From contig CAILBQ010000790.1 of the NCBI GenBank assembly GCA_903832475.1, positions 1 through 9,334 on the forward strand: a stretch of 9,334 nucleotides of DNA, given 5' to 3'. This DNA comes from an uncultured Acidobacteriota bacterium. Its GTDB lineage: Bacteria; Acidobacteriota; Terriglobia; Terriglobales; Acidobacteriaceae. Position numbers and translations under genes: made by a program. Shown here piece by piece: positions 1 to 7,185 of the stretch (its first letter is position 1; the number at the start of each line of letters is the position of its first letter). The notes beneath the pieces were generated by a model that had not been told where the DNA came from, made no database searches, and saw only the letters and a list, made by a program, of their open reading frames with translations.

Positions 1-1
1 G

Positions 2-778
2 CGACTGCAAGTGCTCATCGAGCTTGGAGTAACGGGCGGCCGCACCGGGATTCGCGATGAAGAGCAACTGGGGGCAGTCCTCCGCGCACTCGATCTATGG
101 CCAACGCTGGCGCTGTGCGGTGTGGAGATGTACGAAGGAGTTCTCGAAGACGAAAGCGCGATTAGATTGTTCCTTCAGAGGGCGGTCGATGTGACGCGCA
201 GGCTTGCAAAGGAGGGCAGTTTTCGGCGGACGCCGTTTCTGCTCTCGGGCGCTGGATCGGCTTGGTACGACGTGGTCGCGGACGTCTTTTCGGCTGCGGG
301 CTTCGGCGAAAACGTCGATGTTGTCCTCCGCCCTGGTTGCTACCTGACCCACGACGCTGGAACGTATCAGGAGGCGCAGGAGAAAATTTTGCTGCGTAAT
401 CCGATTGCGCACAGGATGCGATCAGGGTTAGTGCCGGCACTTGAGGTGTGGGCCTATGTGCAATCGATACCCGAGGCGGATAAAGCCATCATCGCGCTTG
501 GCAAACGCGACGCTGCATTCGATCTCGGTCTCCCCATTCCGTCGAAGCATTTCAGGCCGGGAAGTCTGAAGCCGACAGCCGCAAGCGGGGGATGGAAGGT
601 TACAAAGATGATGGATCAACACGCATACCTGCAAATATCCAACGGGGACGACCTGCGTGTAGGAGACATGATCGGTTTTGGAATCTCCCATCCCTGCCTA
701 ACCTTCGATAAATGGCGATCTCTTCTGGTGCTGAATGCCGACTACCAGGTAGTCGACGTATTACAGACGTACTTCTAA
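2..778 (+). CDS. D-serine dehydratase-like / D-threonine aldolase family PLP enzyme, 5'-truncated
   Basis: This is the C-terminal 258 residues of a fold-type III pyridoxal-phosphate enzyme. The family (yeast Dsd1-type D-serine dehydratase, D-threonine aldolase, 'amino acid deaminase') removes or cleaves D-hydroxy amino acids in the cytosol and normally has about 380-430 residues. The frame is open to the left edge, and the GTG at 11 sits inside the conserved barrel strand ending in GGRTG. The true start, with the PLP lysine, therefore lies outside the window. Visible family marks are RPGCYLTHD around bases 329-355, QHAYLQISNGDD around 617-652, and the metal-binding pair in SHPCLTFDKW (His codon 689-691, Cys codon 695-697). 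That pair binds zinc or another divalent metal in characterised members. The substrate (D-serine, D-threonine or another D-amino acid) cannot be told from this part. No terminator is evident in the 108 bases downstream. Confidence 0.85.
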   Translation, partial: RLQVLIELGVTGGRTGIRDEEQLGAVLRALDLWPTLALCGVEMYEGVLEDESAIRLFLQRAVDVTRRLAKEGSFRRTPFLLSGAGSAWYDVVADVFSAAGFGENVDVVLRPGCYLTHDAGTYQEAQEKILLRNPIAHRMRSGLVPALEVWAYVQSIPEADKAIIALGKRDAAFDLGLPIPSKHFRPGSLKPTAASGGWKVTKMMDQHAYLQISNGDDLRVGDMIGFGISHPCLTFDKWRSLLVLNADYQVVDVLQTYF

Positions 779-886
779 ATTGTGTTCAATCAACTTAAAA
801 GATGTCCGCTGGGAAGTGACCCGCAAATCATGCATCCAACCTGTTTTGACCCGGCGGCTACGCGCTGAAGCAGGAACGCTCGATCT

Positions 887-2338
887 ATGACCCCGAAACC
901 GAGTCCGGCAGAATTGAACGCTCCACCATCGGACGCAAGCAAGCGCCTGCTTCCATGGCTGGTCGCAGTCGCCTTCTTTATGGAGTCGCTGGATACCACC
1001 ATCCTCAATACCGCGGTTCCGGCAGTCTCCGCAGCGCTTCATGTCTCTCCGCTTAGCATGAAGTCCGTACTGGCCAGCTATACCCTCAGCCTGGCGGTCT
1101 TTATTCCCATCAGCGGCTGGATGGCGGATCGATTCGGCACACGTCGCGTCTTTGCCTCGGCCATCGCCCTGTTTACCCTCGGATCGTTGTTGTGCGGCAT
1201 CTCTTCGGACATCCATCTGCTGGTGCTCTGCCGGCTGCTCCAAGGCTGCGGAGGCGCCATGATGGTGCCTGTTGGCCGGTTGACGCTGGTACGGACCTTT
1301 GCCAAGTCTGAGCTAGTACGCACCATGAGCTTTGTCGCCATCCCCGCGCTGGTCGGCCCGATGCTGGGACCCGTCGCAGGCGGTCTGATTGTCGGATACC
1401 TGCATTGGCGTTTCATTTTCTTCGTGAATATTCCGATCGGTCTCTTCGGCCTGCTGATGGTCTATCTGCACCTGCCGGACTACCGCGAGCCCGATGTGCC
1501 GCGTCTCGACATCGTGGGCTTCATCCTCTTCGGATCGGGCATCGGCCTGCTGTCGTATGTGCTTGAGATCTTTGGTGAACACACGTTGAGCTCTCGTGAA
1601 ATTTCAGGGCTTCTTTTCCTTTCTCTGGTGCTGATCGGCGGATATGTCTATCACGCCATCCATGCGCCCTTCCCCCTGCTGCAATTGAAACTGTTTGCCA
1701 TCCGCACGTTCCGTTCTTCGGTGACAGGCAGCTTCTTTACCCGGCTGGGCATTGGGGGCGTTCCGTTCCTGCTGCCATTGCTTTACCAGGTGGGCCTGGG
1801 CTTCACGCCGATTCAGTCAGGCTTGCTGATCATGCCTCAAGCCATCGCTTCGATGAGCACGAAGTTCATGCTGCCCAAGGTGCTGACCCGCTTCGGTTAT
1901 CGCGGGGTGCTTATTTCGAACACCCTGATCCTGGGAGTGCTGCTGTTCCTTTTCGCCACCATCGGTCTGCGTACCCCGGTGTGGCTGATCGTGCTGCAGG
2001 CCTTCTTATACGGAGCGTTCACTTCGCTGCAATACACCAGCATGAACACTCTTGTGTATGCGGATCTGAACGAAGGGCAGACCAGCAATGGCAGCACCAT
2101 CGCCAGCACCATGCAACAGCTCTCCATCAGCTTTGGCGTGGCGGCGGCAGGGCTGACGACTGCGATCTTCGTACCGGCACAGCTGCATTCCAATCCTGCC
2201 GCAATGATCCACGGAATCCACTTGGCTTTTCTCGCTCTCGGCGGGATGACGGTTATCTCTACGGTTGTTTTCAGCAGCCTCAAGCGCGGGGATGGTGGCC
2301 AGGTCAGCCAGCAAAAGGAGTTTCATCCCGGCGGTTGA
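887..2338 (+). CDS. mdtD: MFS transporter, DHA2 family, MdtD-like
   Basis: A 483-residue inner-membrane proton-coupled exporter of the 14-TM DHA2 (EmrB/QacA) branch. Motif D1 (LDTTILNTAVP) is at residues 35-45, motif A (GWMADRFGTRR) at 77-87, the QGCGGAMMVPVGR block at 119-131, and motif C (GPMLGPVAGG, the antiporter signature) at 157-166. The sequence follows Escherichia coli MdtD (YegB) along its length, for example SLDTTI, GGAMMVPVGRL, FGYR and SMNTL near 385-389, and has nearly the same size (471 in E. coli). The Salmonella homologue is reported as an iron-citrate exporter (IceT), so drug efflux should not be assumed. The start has AGGAA at 872-876, ten bases upstream. The first 20 residues are a hydrophilic N-tail before TM1. 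The GH39 gene follows after about 94 bases, so co-transcription is likely, but a sugar substrate is only a guess. Confidence 0.93.
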   Translation: MTPKPSPAELNAPPSDASKRLLPWLVAVAFFMESLDTTILNTAVPAVSAALHVSPLSMKSVLASYTLSLAVFIPISGWMADRFGTRRVFASAIALFTLGSLLCGISSDIHLLVLCRLLQGCGGAMMVPVGRLTLVRTFAKSELVRTMSFVAIPALVGPMLGPVAGGLIVGYLHWRFIFFVNIPIGLFGLLMVYLHLPDYREPDVPRLDIVGFILFGSGIGLLSYVLEIFGEHTLSSREISGLLFLSLVLIGGYVYHAIHAPFPLLQLKLFAIRTFRSSVTGSFFTRLGIGGVPFLLPLLYQVGLGFTPIQSGLLIMPQAIASMSTKFMLPKVLTRFGYRGVLISNTLILGVLLFLFATIGLRTPVWLIVLQAFLYGAFTSLQYTSMNTLVYADLNEGQTSNGSTIASTMQQLSISFGVAAAGLTTAIFVPAQLHSNPAAMIHGIHLAFLALGGMTVISTVVFSSLKRGDGGQVSQQKEFHPGG

Positions 2339-2420
2339 TCGGAGAGACGTCCGAACGTGCAATACCGGGTTGGTCCGCCGACCATCGATTGCGCTAATGT
2401 TAAGGATGCGCTGCTGCGCC

Positions 2421-2424
2421 GAGG
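2421..2424 (+). promoter_or_regulatory. Ribosome binding site that decides the GH39 start
   Basis: GAGG lies eight bases before the GTG at 2433. The in-frame ATG codons at 2265, 2397 and 2406 have no properly spaced purine-rich site, and 2265 is inside the transporter gene. Translation from 2433 gives a compact Sec signal peptide, which supports this choice. Confidence 0.45.
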
Positions 2425-2432
2425 TCGTCGCT

Positions 2433-3998
2433 GTGCTAACCATCTCGTTCCGTCGTTCTTGGTATGTATTCCTGCTTCTTGCGGGCCCGCTCGGCCCGAC
2501 TCTCGCCGACGGTCAAACCACGGAACACATCACGATCGACGCCAAAGCCGCAACCACGCCTTTTCCTCATTTTTGGGAACAGACCTTTGGTTCGGGCCGC
2601 GCCATCCTGACGCTGCGCGACAGCTACCGGTCAGATCTGCGCGCCGTGAAGGCAGTCACGGATTTTCGCTACGTGCGATTTCATGCAATTCTGCACGATG
2701 AGGTGGGCGTCTATAACGAAGATGAACACGGCAACCCGGTCTACAACTTCAGCTACGTCGACCAGATTTATGACGGTCTGCTGAACAATGGCGTTCGGCC
2801 TCTGGTCGAGATCAGTTTCATGCCCAGGAAGCTGGCTTTCAATCCGGATGCGCTGCATCCCTTCTGGTACAAGCAGAATGTTTCGCCTCCCAAGAGCATG
2901 GAGCGTTGGGACGATCTAATGACACACTTCGCGCAGCACCTGGTTGATCGTTACGGTATCGACGAGGTCGCGCAGTGGTACTTCGAAGTTTGGAACGAGC
3001 CCAACATCGATTTCTGGAACGGGATTCCTCGGCTGGACAGCTACCTCGAGCTGTACGCTCATACAGCGAAGGATCTGAAAACCGTCAGCCCGCGGCTTCG
3101 GGTTGGCGGCCCGGCCACGGCGGCGGCGGAATGGGTGCCGGAATTTCTCAAGTACGCCGCAGACAACCACGTGCCCGTAGACTTTGTCACATCGCACGGC
3201 TACGCCGACGACACCGTTGAAAATCTCTTTCACACCAGCGAAGACATTCCCATGGACGATCGCGTCTGCCGGGCGATCGGCAAGGTACGCGGTCAGATTC
3301 GCGCCTCAGCCATGCCAGACCTGCCGCTTTTTTGGACGGAGTGGAACGTGCAGGGAGAACGCGGCTCCCGCGACACGCTCTTCGTCGGCCCCGGGCTGGC
3401 AAACACCATTCGAGAATGTGACGGATTGGCCGAAATGATGAGCTTCTGGACCTTTTCGGATGTTTTTGAGGAAGGCGGTCCCATCCCGCAGCCATTTGAA
3501 GGCAACTTCGGGCTCCGCGCCTCGGGCGGAATCAACAAGCCGAGTTTCTACGATTTTGCGCTGCTTCATCAGCTCGGGGACAAGCGGATCGCGTCCACCT
3601 CACGAAACGTGCTCGTCACCACCAGGACCGACGGATCGCTGGTTCTGGCAGTATGGAACATCGTCGATCCCAGCTCTGTGCCGCAATTGCCTGACGGACC
3701 CAGCGGCGCCACTCCAGAGAAAGCTGGCACGGAAGGCCCGACGCGAACGATCGAGCTCCAGTTCAGCGGTCTTCCTCCCAACGCAGGGGTCAGCATCGCT
3801 CGGGTGGACGCGGGTCATGGCAATGTGTTGCCCCACTACTACGCGATGAAAGCGCCGCGTTACCCTACGCCAGAACAAGTAAAGGAGTTAAATGAGGAAA
3901 CAGCTTTAGGCGTTCCGGAACAATCCCATCTGGATGGCCATCGGCTGGTTTTGCGCTTGACGCCCAATACCCTGGCGCTGGTTACCATTCAGCACTAA
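2433..3998 (+). CDS. Secreted glycoside hydrolase family 39 (beta-xylosidase-like)
   Basis: A 521-residue retaining glycosidase of clan GH-A. Residues 1-25 form a Sec-type signal peptide: RR at 7-8, a hydrophobic core WYVFLLLAG, and probable cleavage after TLA (23-25), so the enzyme acts in the periplasm or outside. The TIM barrel follows with the GH39 pattern: GSGRAILTLR, YVRFH, PVYNFSYVDQIYD, PLVEISFMP. The acid/base Glu189 is in WNEPN (codon 2997-2999), and the nucleophile Glu303 is in WTEWN. A beta-sandwich domain closes the protein, ending with LTPNTLALVTI. Characterised bacterial members are mostly beta-xylosidases, and the family also holds alpha-L-iduronidases. The sequence alone does not fix the substrate. 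No carbohydrate-binding module is visible. I chose the GTG start for its GAGG site and signal peptide. The frame stays open back to 2265, but that part is a shadow of the transporter. Confidence 0.9.
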   Translation: MLTISFRRSWYVFLLLAGPLGPTLADGQTTEHITIDAKAATTPFPHFWEQTFGSGRAILTLRDSYRSDLRAVKAVTDFRYVRFHAILHDEVGVYNEDEHGNPVYNFSYVDQIYDGLLNNGVRPLVEISFMPRKLAFNPDALHPFWYKQNVSPPKSMERWDDLMTHFAQHLVDRYGIDEVAQWYFEVWNEPNIDFWNGIPRLDSYLELYAHTAKDLKTVSPRLRVGGPATAAAEWVPEFLKYAADNHVPVDFVTSHGYADDTVENLFHTSEDIPMDDRVCRAIGKVRGQIRASAMPDLPLFWTEWNVQGERGSRDTLFVGPGLANTIRECDGLAEMMSFWTFSDVFEEGGPIPQPFEGNFGLRASGGINKPSFYDFALLHQLGDKRIASTSRNVLVTTRTDGSLVLAVWNIVDPSSVPQLPDGPSGATPEKAGTEGPTRTIELQFSGLPPNAGVSIARVDAGHGNVLPHYYAMKAPRYPTPEQVKELNEETALGVPEQSHLDGHRLVLRLTPNTLALVTIQH

Positions 3999-4021
3999 AA
4001 TTACCGAGACAAAATCTACGA

Positions 4022-4049
4022 TTCATGTAACGTACTTAGTGAATAAAAT
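4022..4049 (+). promoter_or_regulatory. Weak sigma70-type promoter candidate upstream of the AAA ATPase gene
   Basis: TTCATG (3 of 6 against TTGACA), a 16-base spacer and TAAAAT (5 of 6 against TATAAT). Transcription would start near 4056, exactly where a short imperfect hairpin (4056-4070, six pairs including one G-U) begins. This is the only AT-rich -10-like element in the 114-base gap. The -35 match is poor, so this is a suggestion. Confidence 0.22.
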
Positions 4050-4090
4050 GCACACTGGGCCGTCGGTCCAAATTGCGGCTGATTCTCAAG

Positions 4091-4094
4091 GGAG
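4091..4094 (+). promoter_or_regulatory. Strong Shine-Dalgarno (GGAG) unusually far from the annotated ATG
   Basis: GGAG within AAGGGAG (4088-4094) is the best ribosome binding site in the gap. It lies 18 bases from the ATG at 4113 but only six bases from an in-frame ATC at 4101. The next in-frame stop upstream is TGA at 4080-4082. Either the ATG is used with poor spacing, or the rare AUC codon initiates and adds four residues. Confidence 0.35.
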
Positions 4095-4112
4095 CCCACT
4101 ATCAAGAACAGG

Positions 4113-5570
4113 ATGCGATTGGGAGATTTGCTGATCAAGGCAAATTTCGTCACCAGCGAAGACGTTGAAAAGGCATTGAAGACGCAGTCGGAGAGGGGCG
4201 GCCGCCTGGGAGACCACCTGGTCGCCGCAGGAGCGATCCAGTCCAGCGTCCTGCACGATTTTCTGCACAGAATTCCCGCAGAACCGGCGGACATCGCCGC
4301 GACCAACATCGATGCCACGTCCCTGATGAGCCTGCTGGTCAAGTGCATTTACGTCGGGCACTTGGAAAACATTCGCCAGTTCATCGACGCCATCAAGCTC
4401 CCCTATCATATTGTTCTTGATCTTATTCAGATGGCGATCGAGCGGCAGTTGATCTTCACGCTGGGACGCCGCGTATCGCCTAACCCGCTGGAGATGAGTT
4501 ACGCACTCACAGACGAGGGACGGCGATGGGTCGTCGACGCGCTCAGCCAGCTTCGCTATTCCGGTCCGGCGCCGGTAACGCTGGAAGAGTTCAGCCAGCA
4601 GGTTTACCTGCAGAAGGTCACCCATGAACTGGTCACCTTCGAAAAAATCCGGCAGTCATTTGGTGAACTCACCTTTGACGACAGCATGATCGAGCAGAGC
4701 GGTCCCGCGCTGAATTCGGGCCGGGCTATGCTGCTCTATGGCCCCCCCGGGAACGGCAAAACTTCCGTCGCGCTGTGCTTTGCCAACGTCTTCACCGACG
4801 TCATTTACGTCCCCTACGCTGTGGTCGTCGAGGGGCAGATCATGCGCGTGTACGATCCCAGCTTGCATTTCGTGACTGAAACCCGTGAGGTTGAGGACGA
4901 AAGCAACAACTCTTTCCATCGGCTTGAGGAATACGATGCGCGCTGGGCACCGTGCAAACGGCCCTTCGTCGTGACCGGCGGCGAACTCACTCTTGAGATG
5001 CTCGACCTGCGCTACGATACGTCCGCGAATTTTTACGAAGCGCCACTCCATGTGAAGGCGCTCGGAGGCTGTTTCGTCATCGACGACTTCGGGCGCCAAT
5101 TGGTCAGCCCCACTCATCTGCTCAACCGGTGGATCGTGCCTCTGGAAAGCCGTGTCGATTATCTCAAGCTGCATACCGGCAAGAGTTTTTCCATCCCGTT
5201 TGAAGAACTGGTAATTTTTTCGACCAATCTCGAACCGGAAGACCTGATGGATCCCGCTTTTCTCCGCCGCATCCCGTACAAAATCGAGGTTGGCGCGCCC
5301 AGCTACGCGGTTTACCGCCAAATTTTCGAAAAAGAGTGCCGCCGACAACGTCTGGCGTTTTCAGAGGCCCTGTTCGACTACGTTGTCCATAAATTGACAC
5401 AGGAAAAAGGACTCGAATTGGCCGCTTACCAACCCCGTTTCCTCATCGACCAGGTAGTCGCAACCTGCCGCTTCATGGGGCAAGATCCCCACTTCGAGCC
5501 ACGGTACATCCATTACGCACTCGACAACCTGCGCGTCAAAAAGCAAACTCCTACCACAACGCCTGCCTGA
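4113..5570 (+). CDS. AAA+ ATPase with N-terminal MshEN-like (c-di-GMP-binding type) domain
   Basis: A 485-residue soluble protein. Residues 2-25 and 31-54 are two tandem copies of the 24-residue motif of the MshEN domain (RLG at the start, paired aliphatics at motif positions 6-7, Leu at 21). In MshE/PilB-type ATPases that motif binds cyclic di-GMP. Copy 1 deviates at Asn11 (usually Gly) and Val18. Copy 2 deviates at Ala41 and Ile54 (usually Gln). Residues about 70-145 look like a winged-helix linker. The AAA+ module follows: Walker A GPPGNGKT 210-217, Walker B CFVIDDFG 320-327, sensor-1 IFSTN 368-372, arginine-finger candidates Arg385/Arg386 in AFLRRI, and a sensor-2 candidate Arg442. Walker B ends DD rather than DE, and about 100 residues separate Walker A from Walker B, so an insertion is likely. 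It is not a GspE/PilB secretion ATPase, because the Asp-box and His-box regions are absent. Substrate and partner are unknown; the downstream membrane protein is the nearest candidate. The start is uncertain by four codons. Confidence 0.88.
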   Translation: MRLGDLLIKANFVTSEDVEKALKTQSERGGRLGDHLVAAGAIQSSVLHDFLHRIPAEPADIAATNIDATSLMSLLVKCIYVGHLENIRQFIDAIKLPYHIVLDLIQMAIERQLIFTLGRRVSPNPLEMSYALTDEGRRWVVDALSQLRYSGPAPVTLEEFSQQVYLQKVTHELVTFEKIRQSFGELTFDDSMIEQSGPALNSGRAMLLYGPPGNGKTSVALCFANVFTDVIYVPYAVVVEGQIMRVYDPSLHFVTETREVEDESNNSFHRLEEYDARWAPCKRPFVVTGGELTLEMLDLRYDTSANFYEAPLHVKALGGCFVIDDFGRQLVSPTHLLNRWIVPLESRVDYLKLHTGKSFSIPFEELVIFSTNLEPEDLMDPAFLRRIPYKIEVGAPSYAVYRQIFEKECRRQRLAFSEALFDYVVHKLTQEKGLELAAYQPRFLIDQVVATCRFMGQDPHFEPRYIHYALDNLRVKKQTPTTTPA

Positions 5571-5602
5571 TCCCTTCGAAGTCTGACCTATTCGTAACCA
5601 AA

Positions 5603-5631
5603 ATGACACGGAAGTACCACGCCTTTAGAAC
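5603..5631 (+). promoter_or_regulatory. Candidate sigma70-type promoter for the coiled-coil membrane protein gene
   Basis: ATGACA (5603-5608, 5 of 6 against TTGACA), a 17-base spacer and TAGAAC (5626-5631, 4 of 6 against TATAAT). The start point would fall near 5638. The TTG at 5641 would then be almost leaderless, and the transcript would have a leader of about 185 bases if translation begins at 5824. Confidence 0.3.
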
Positions 5632-5772
5632 TATGGTGTATTGAGAGGTACCCTCTCCAACGATATGCTGAAAAAGCAATCCGGTGCGGAACTGCCTCAA
5701 CATTTCGGCTCTAAGCAGCAGATTTCCAATGCACTTCGATTTTCACTTGCAGCACAGATTCCGGCCATCACG

Positions 5773-5794
5773 ACCGCCAGTCCGTCATGGCGGT
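5773..5794 (+). repeat. Perfect 7-bp inverted repeat (leader hairpin)
   Basis: ACCGCCA (5773-5779) and TGGCGGT (5788-5794) are exact reverse complements around an eight-base loop. No T-run follows, so it is not an intrinsic terminator. It ends 16 bases before the AAGG at 5811 that precedes the GTG at 5824, so it would sit in the mRNA leader and could influence initiation. Confidence 0.4.
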
Positions 5795-5823
5795 TAGCAA
5801 GAGGCCGGCCAAGGCAGGGTCAC

Positions 5824-7176
5824 GTGAAAACCACCAGCGATGCTTTCGATATCGTCGCGCATTCCGACTTCAACCGAAGCAGTGAGATACCCGACGAAGG
5901 CCAGGACCAGTGGGGCAATATGGACCCAGCGCGCCTGATTCACCTTCTGGAAAACATTGACGGGCTCAAGCAGGAAGTTCAAGAGCGGATGCGGCGCGTC
6001 GAGGCGGTCAATAAGGCGAAATCCCTCCTGCAGGAAGATGCCATCCGAACCGAAGCACTGAATCGCAAATTGGCCGAACTCGGCAAGGCTTTCGGCGAAG
6101 TGCGCCATGAAACCGCCATCACAGACCCTCGCGCAAGAGAAGCAGAACTGATTCGTATGCCGGCGCGAGAAACGGTGACGGAAATCCCTCTCCGCCATGC
6201 GGAGCCGCCAGCTCCCCTCCCTGAGAAATCGGAATCCCTTCACGTCGAAAAGCGAGATGACCATGCCTTTGCTGCTCATCTCTATCGGGCACCCGCCGCA
6301 CCTGCGGCCCCGGCGGTTTTCGAACACACCAAATTCCCGCACGAAGTCGCAGTTCGGCAATTCGAATTGGAGGAATTCTCAGCGAGTGACGACATCCTTG
6401 ACGCGGAATTGATCGTAGAGCCAGTTCCCGTGACTGCGACTGAGGTCATGCCGGAGATGGCCGTCGAGCCTGCGACCGTCACCTCGCCTGAACTACACGA
6501 ACTCGACCTTCAGCCCATACAGCCTCCGGCGGAGCCGGCACCTCCCGCCGTCATTTCCCATGCAGAGCTTCACGTCATGCCTGTTTCTCTACCGCAGGCC
6601 GCAGTTCACGAAGCGGAGAGCTCACAGCCGGTGCAAGACGTACCTGCTCAACCTCGGCAAGCTTACCGTGAAGTAGCGCAACGCTTCTCCGAAGCAGCCA
6701 TTCTAAAAGATGAAGCAAAGACCCAGCCAGTCGTTGCAGATGAGCCCTCCGCTGAAGTGAATGCCACGCTCAACGGCACCATGATCCAGCTGGAAGAGGC
6801 TAAGCAAGCATGGGCGCAAGCCAATGAGGCCTTTGAGGCGGCCCGGCAGCTGATGGAGCAATCGACCGCGATCCTGAATCTGTCCCGCAGCAAGGAAGAA
6901 ATGTCGTCCACCGACCTCAAGTCAGCGCAGCAGGATCTAACAACTGCGTATCAGTTTGCCGCAGTAGCAGCGCAGCGGCAGCACGACGCGGCAGAGGTCT
7001 TCCGCAAATCCAGACGCTGGGCAATTGCTGCGTTTGCAGCTTCCTGGATTGTTATCGCGTGGGTTTCCTGGCTTCAGTTGCGTGCTGCTGTGCCTGTCTG
7101 GGGACCAGTTGCAAGCACGGTTGTGATTGTGGCGCTGGCCGTTCTGCTGAACACGAAGGGCAACAAACGCGACTGA
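5824..7176 (+). CDS. Uncharacterised coiled-coil protein with Pro-rich linker and C-terminal membrane hairpin
   Basis: I do not recognise a family. From GTG 5824 the product has 450 residues. Residues 33-93 are a charged amphipathic helix or coiled coil. About 120-310 are low-complexity and rich in Pro, Ala, Val and Glu, with runs such as PAAPAAPAV, so probably disordered. About 317-394 are a second Ala/Gln/Glu-rich helix. Two hydrophobic segments (399-419 and 423-442) form a hairpin, flanked by KSRR before and KGNKRD at the end. Positive charge on both sides places both termini and all upstream domains in the cytoplasm. The frame is open back to TTG 5641, and ATG 5665 and ATG 5920 are alternatives. 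I chose 5824 because third-position GC is about 50% before it and about 70% after it, and because AAGG/AGGG lies just upstream. The gene follows the AAA ATPase directly, and a scaffold or membrane-anchor role for that ATPase is only inferred. Confidence 0.7.
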   Translation: MKTTSDAFDIVAHSDFNRSSEIPDEGQDQWGNMDPARLIHLLENIDGLKQEVQERMRRVEAVNKAKSLLQEDAIRTEALNRKLAELGKAFGEVRHETAITDPRAREAELIRMPARETVTEIPLRHAEPPAPLPEKSESLHVEKRDDHAFAAHLYRAPAAPAAPAVFEHTKFPHEVAVRQFELEEFSASDDILDAELIVEPVPVTATEVMPEMAVEPATVTSPELHELDLQPIQPPAEPAPPAVISHAELHVMPVSLPQAAVHEAESSQPVQDVPAQPRQAYREVAQRFSEAAILKDEAKTQPVVADEPSAEVNATLNGTMIQLEEAKQAWAQANEAFEAARQLMEQSTAILNLSRSKEEMSSTDLKSAQQDLTTAYQFAAVAAQRQHDAAEVFRKSRRWAIAAFAASWIVIAWVSWLQLRAAVPVWGPVASTVVIVALAVLLNTKGNKRD

Positions 7177-7185
7177 TTCGCGGGA

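Noticed and set aside
2371..2384. TGGTC-CGCC-GACCA inverted repeat between the transporter and GH39
   Set aside because: Five pairs only and no T-run. Such hairpins are expected by chance at this GC content.
1981..2397. 138-codon plus-strand frame overlapping the end of the transporter
   Set aside because: Out-of-frame shadow of the MFS gene, rich in His/Arg/Gln with no domain features.
4056..4070. Hairpin GGGCC-GTC-GGTCC before the ATPase gene
   Set aside because: Short, contains a G-U pair, and no T-run follows on either strand close by. Mentioned only as a possible transcript 5' end structure.
4656..5348. 230-codon open frame on the minus strand
   Set aside because: Antisense to the Walker A/B region of the AAA ATPase; its composition is typical of a shadow frame and it has no recognisable domain.
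5641..5823. N-terminal extension of the coiled-coil protein from TTG 5641 or ATG 5665
   Set aside because: Weak codon bias, rare codons and no well-spaced ribosome site. Treated as leader, though not excluded.
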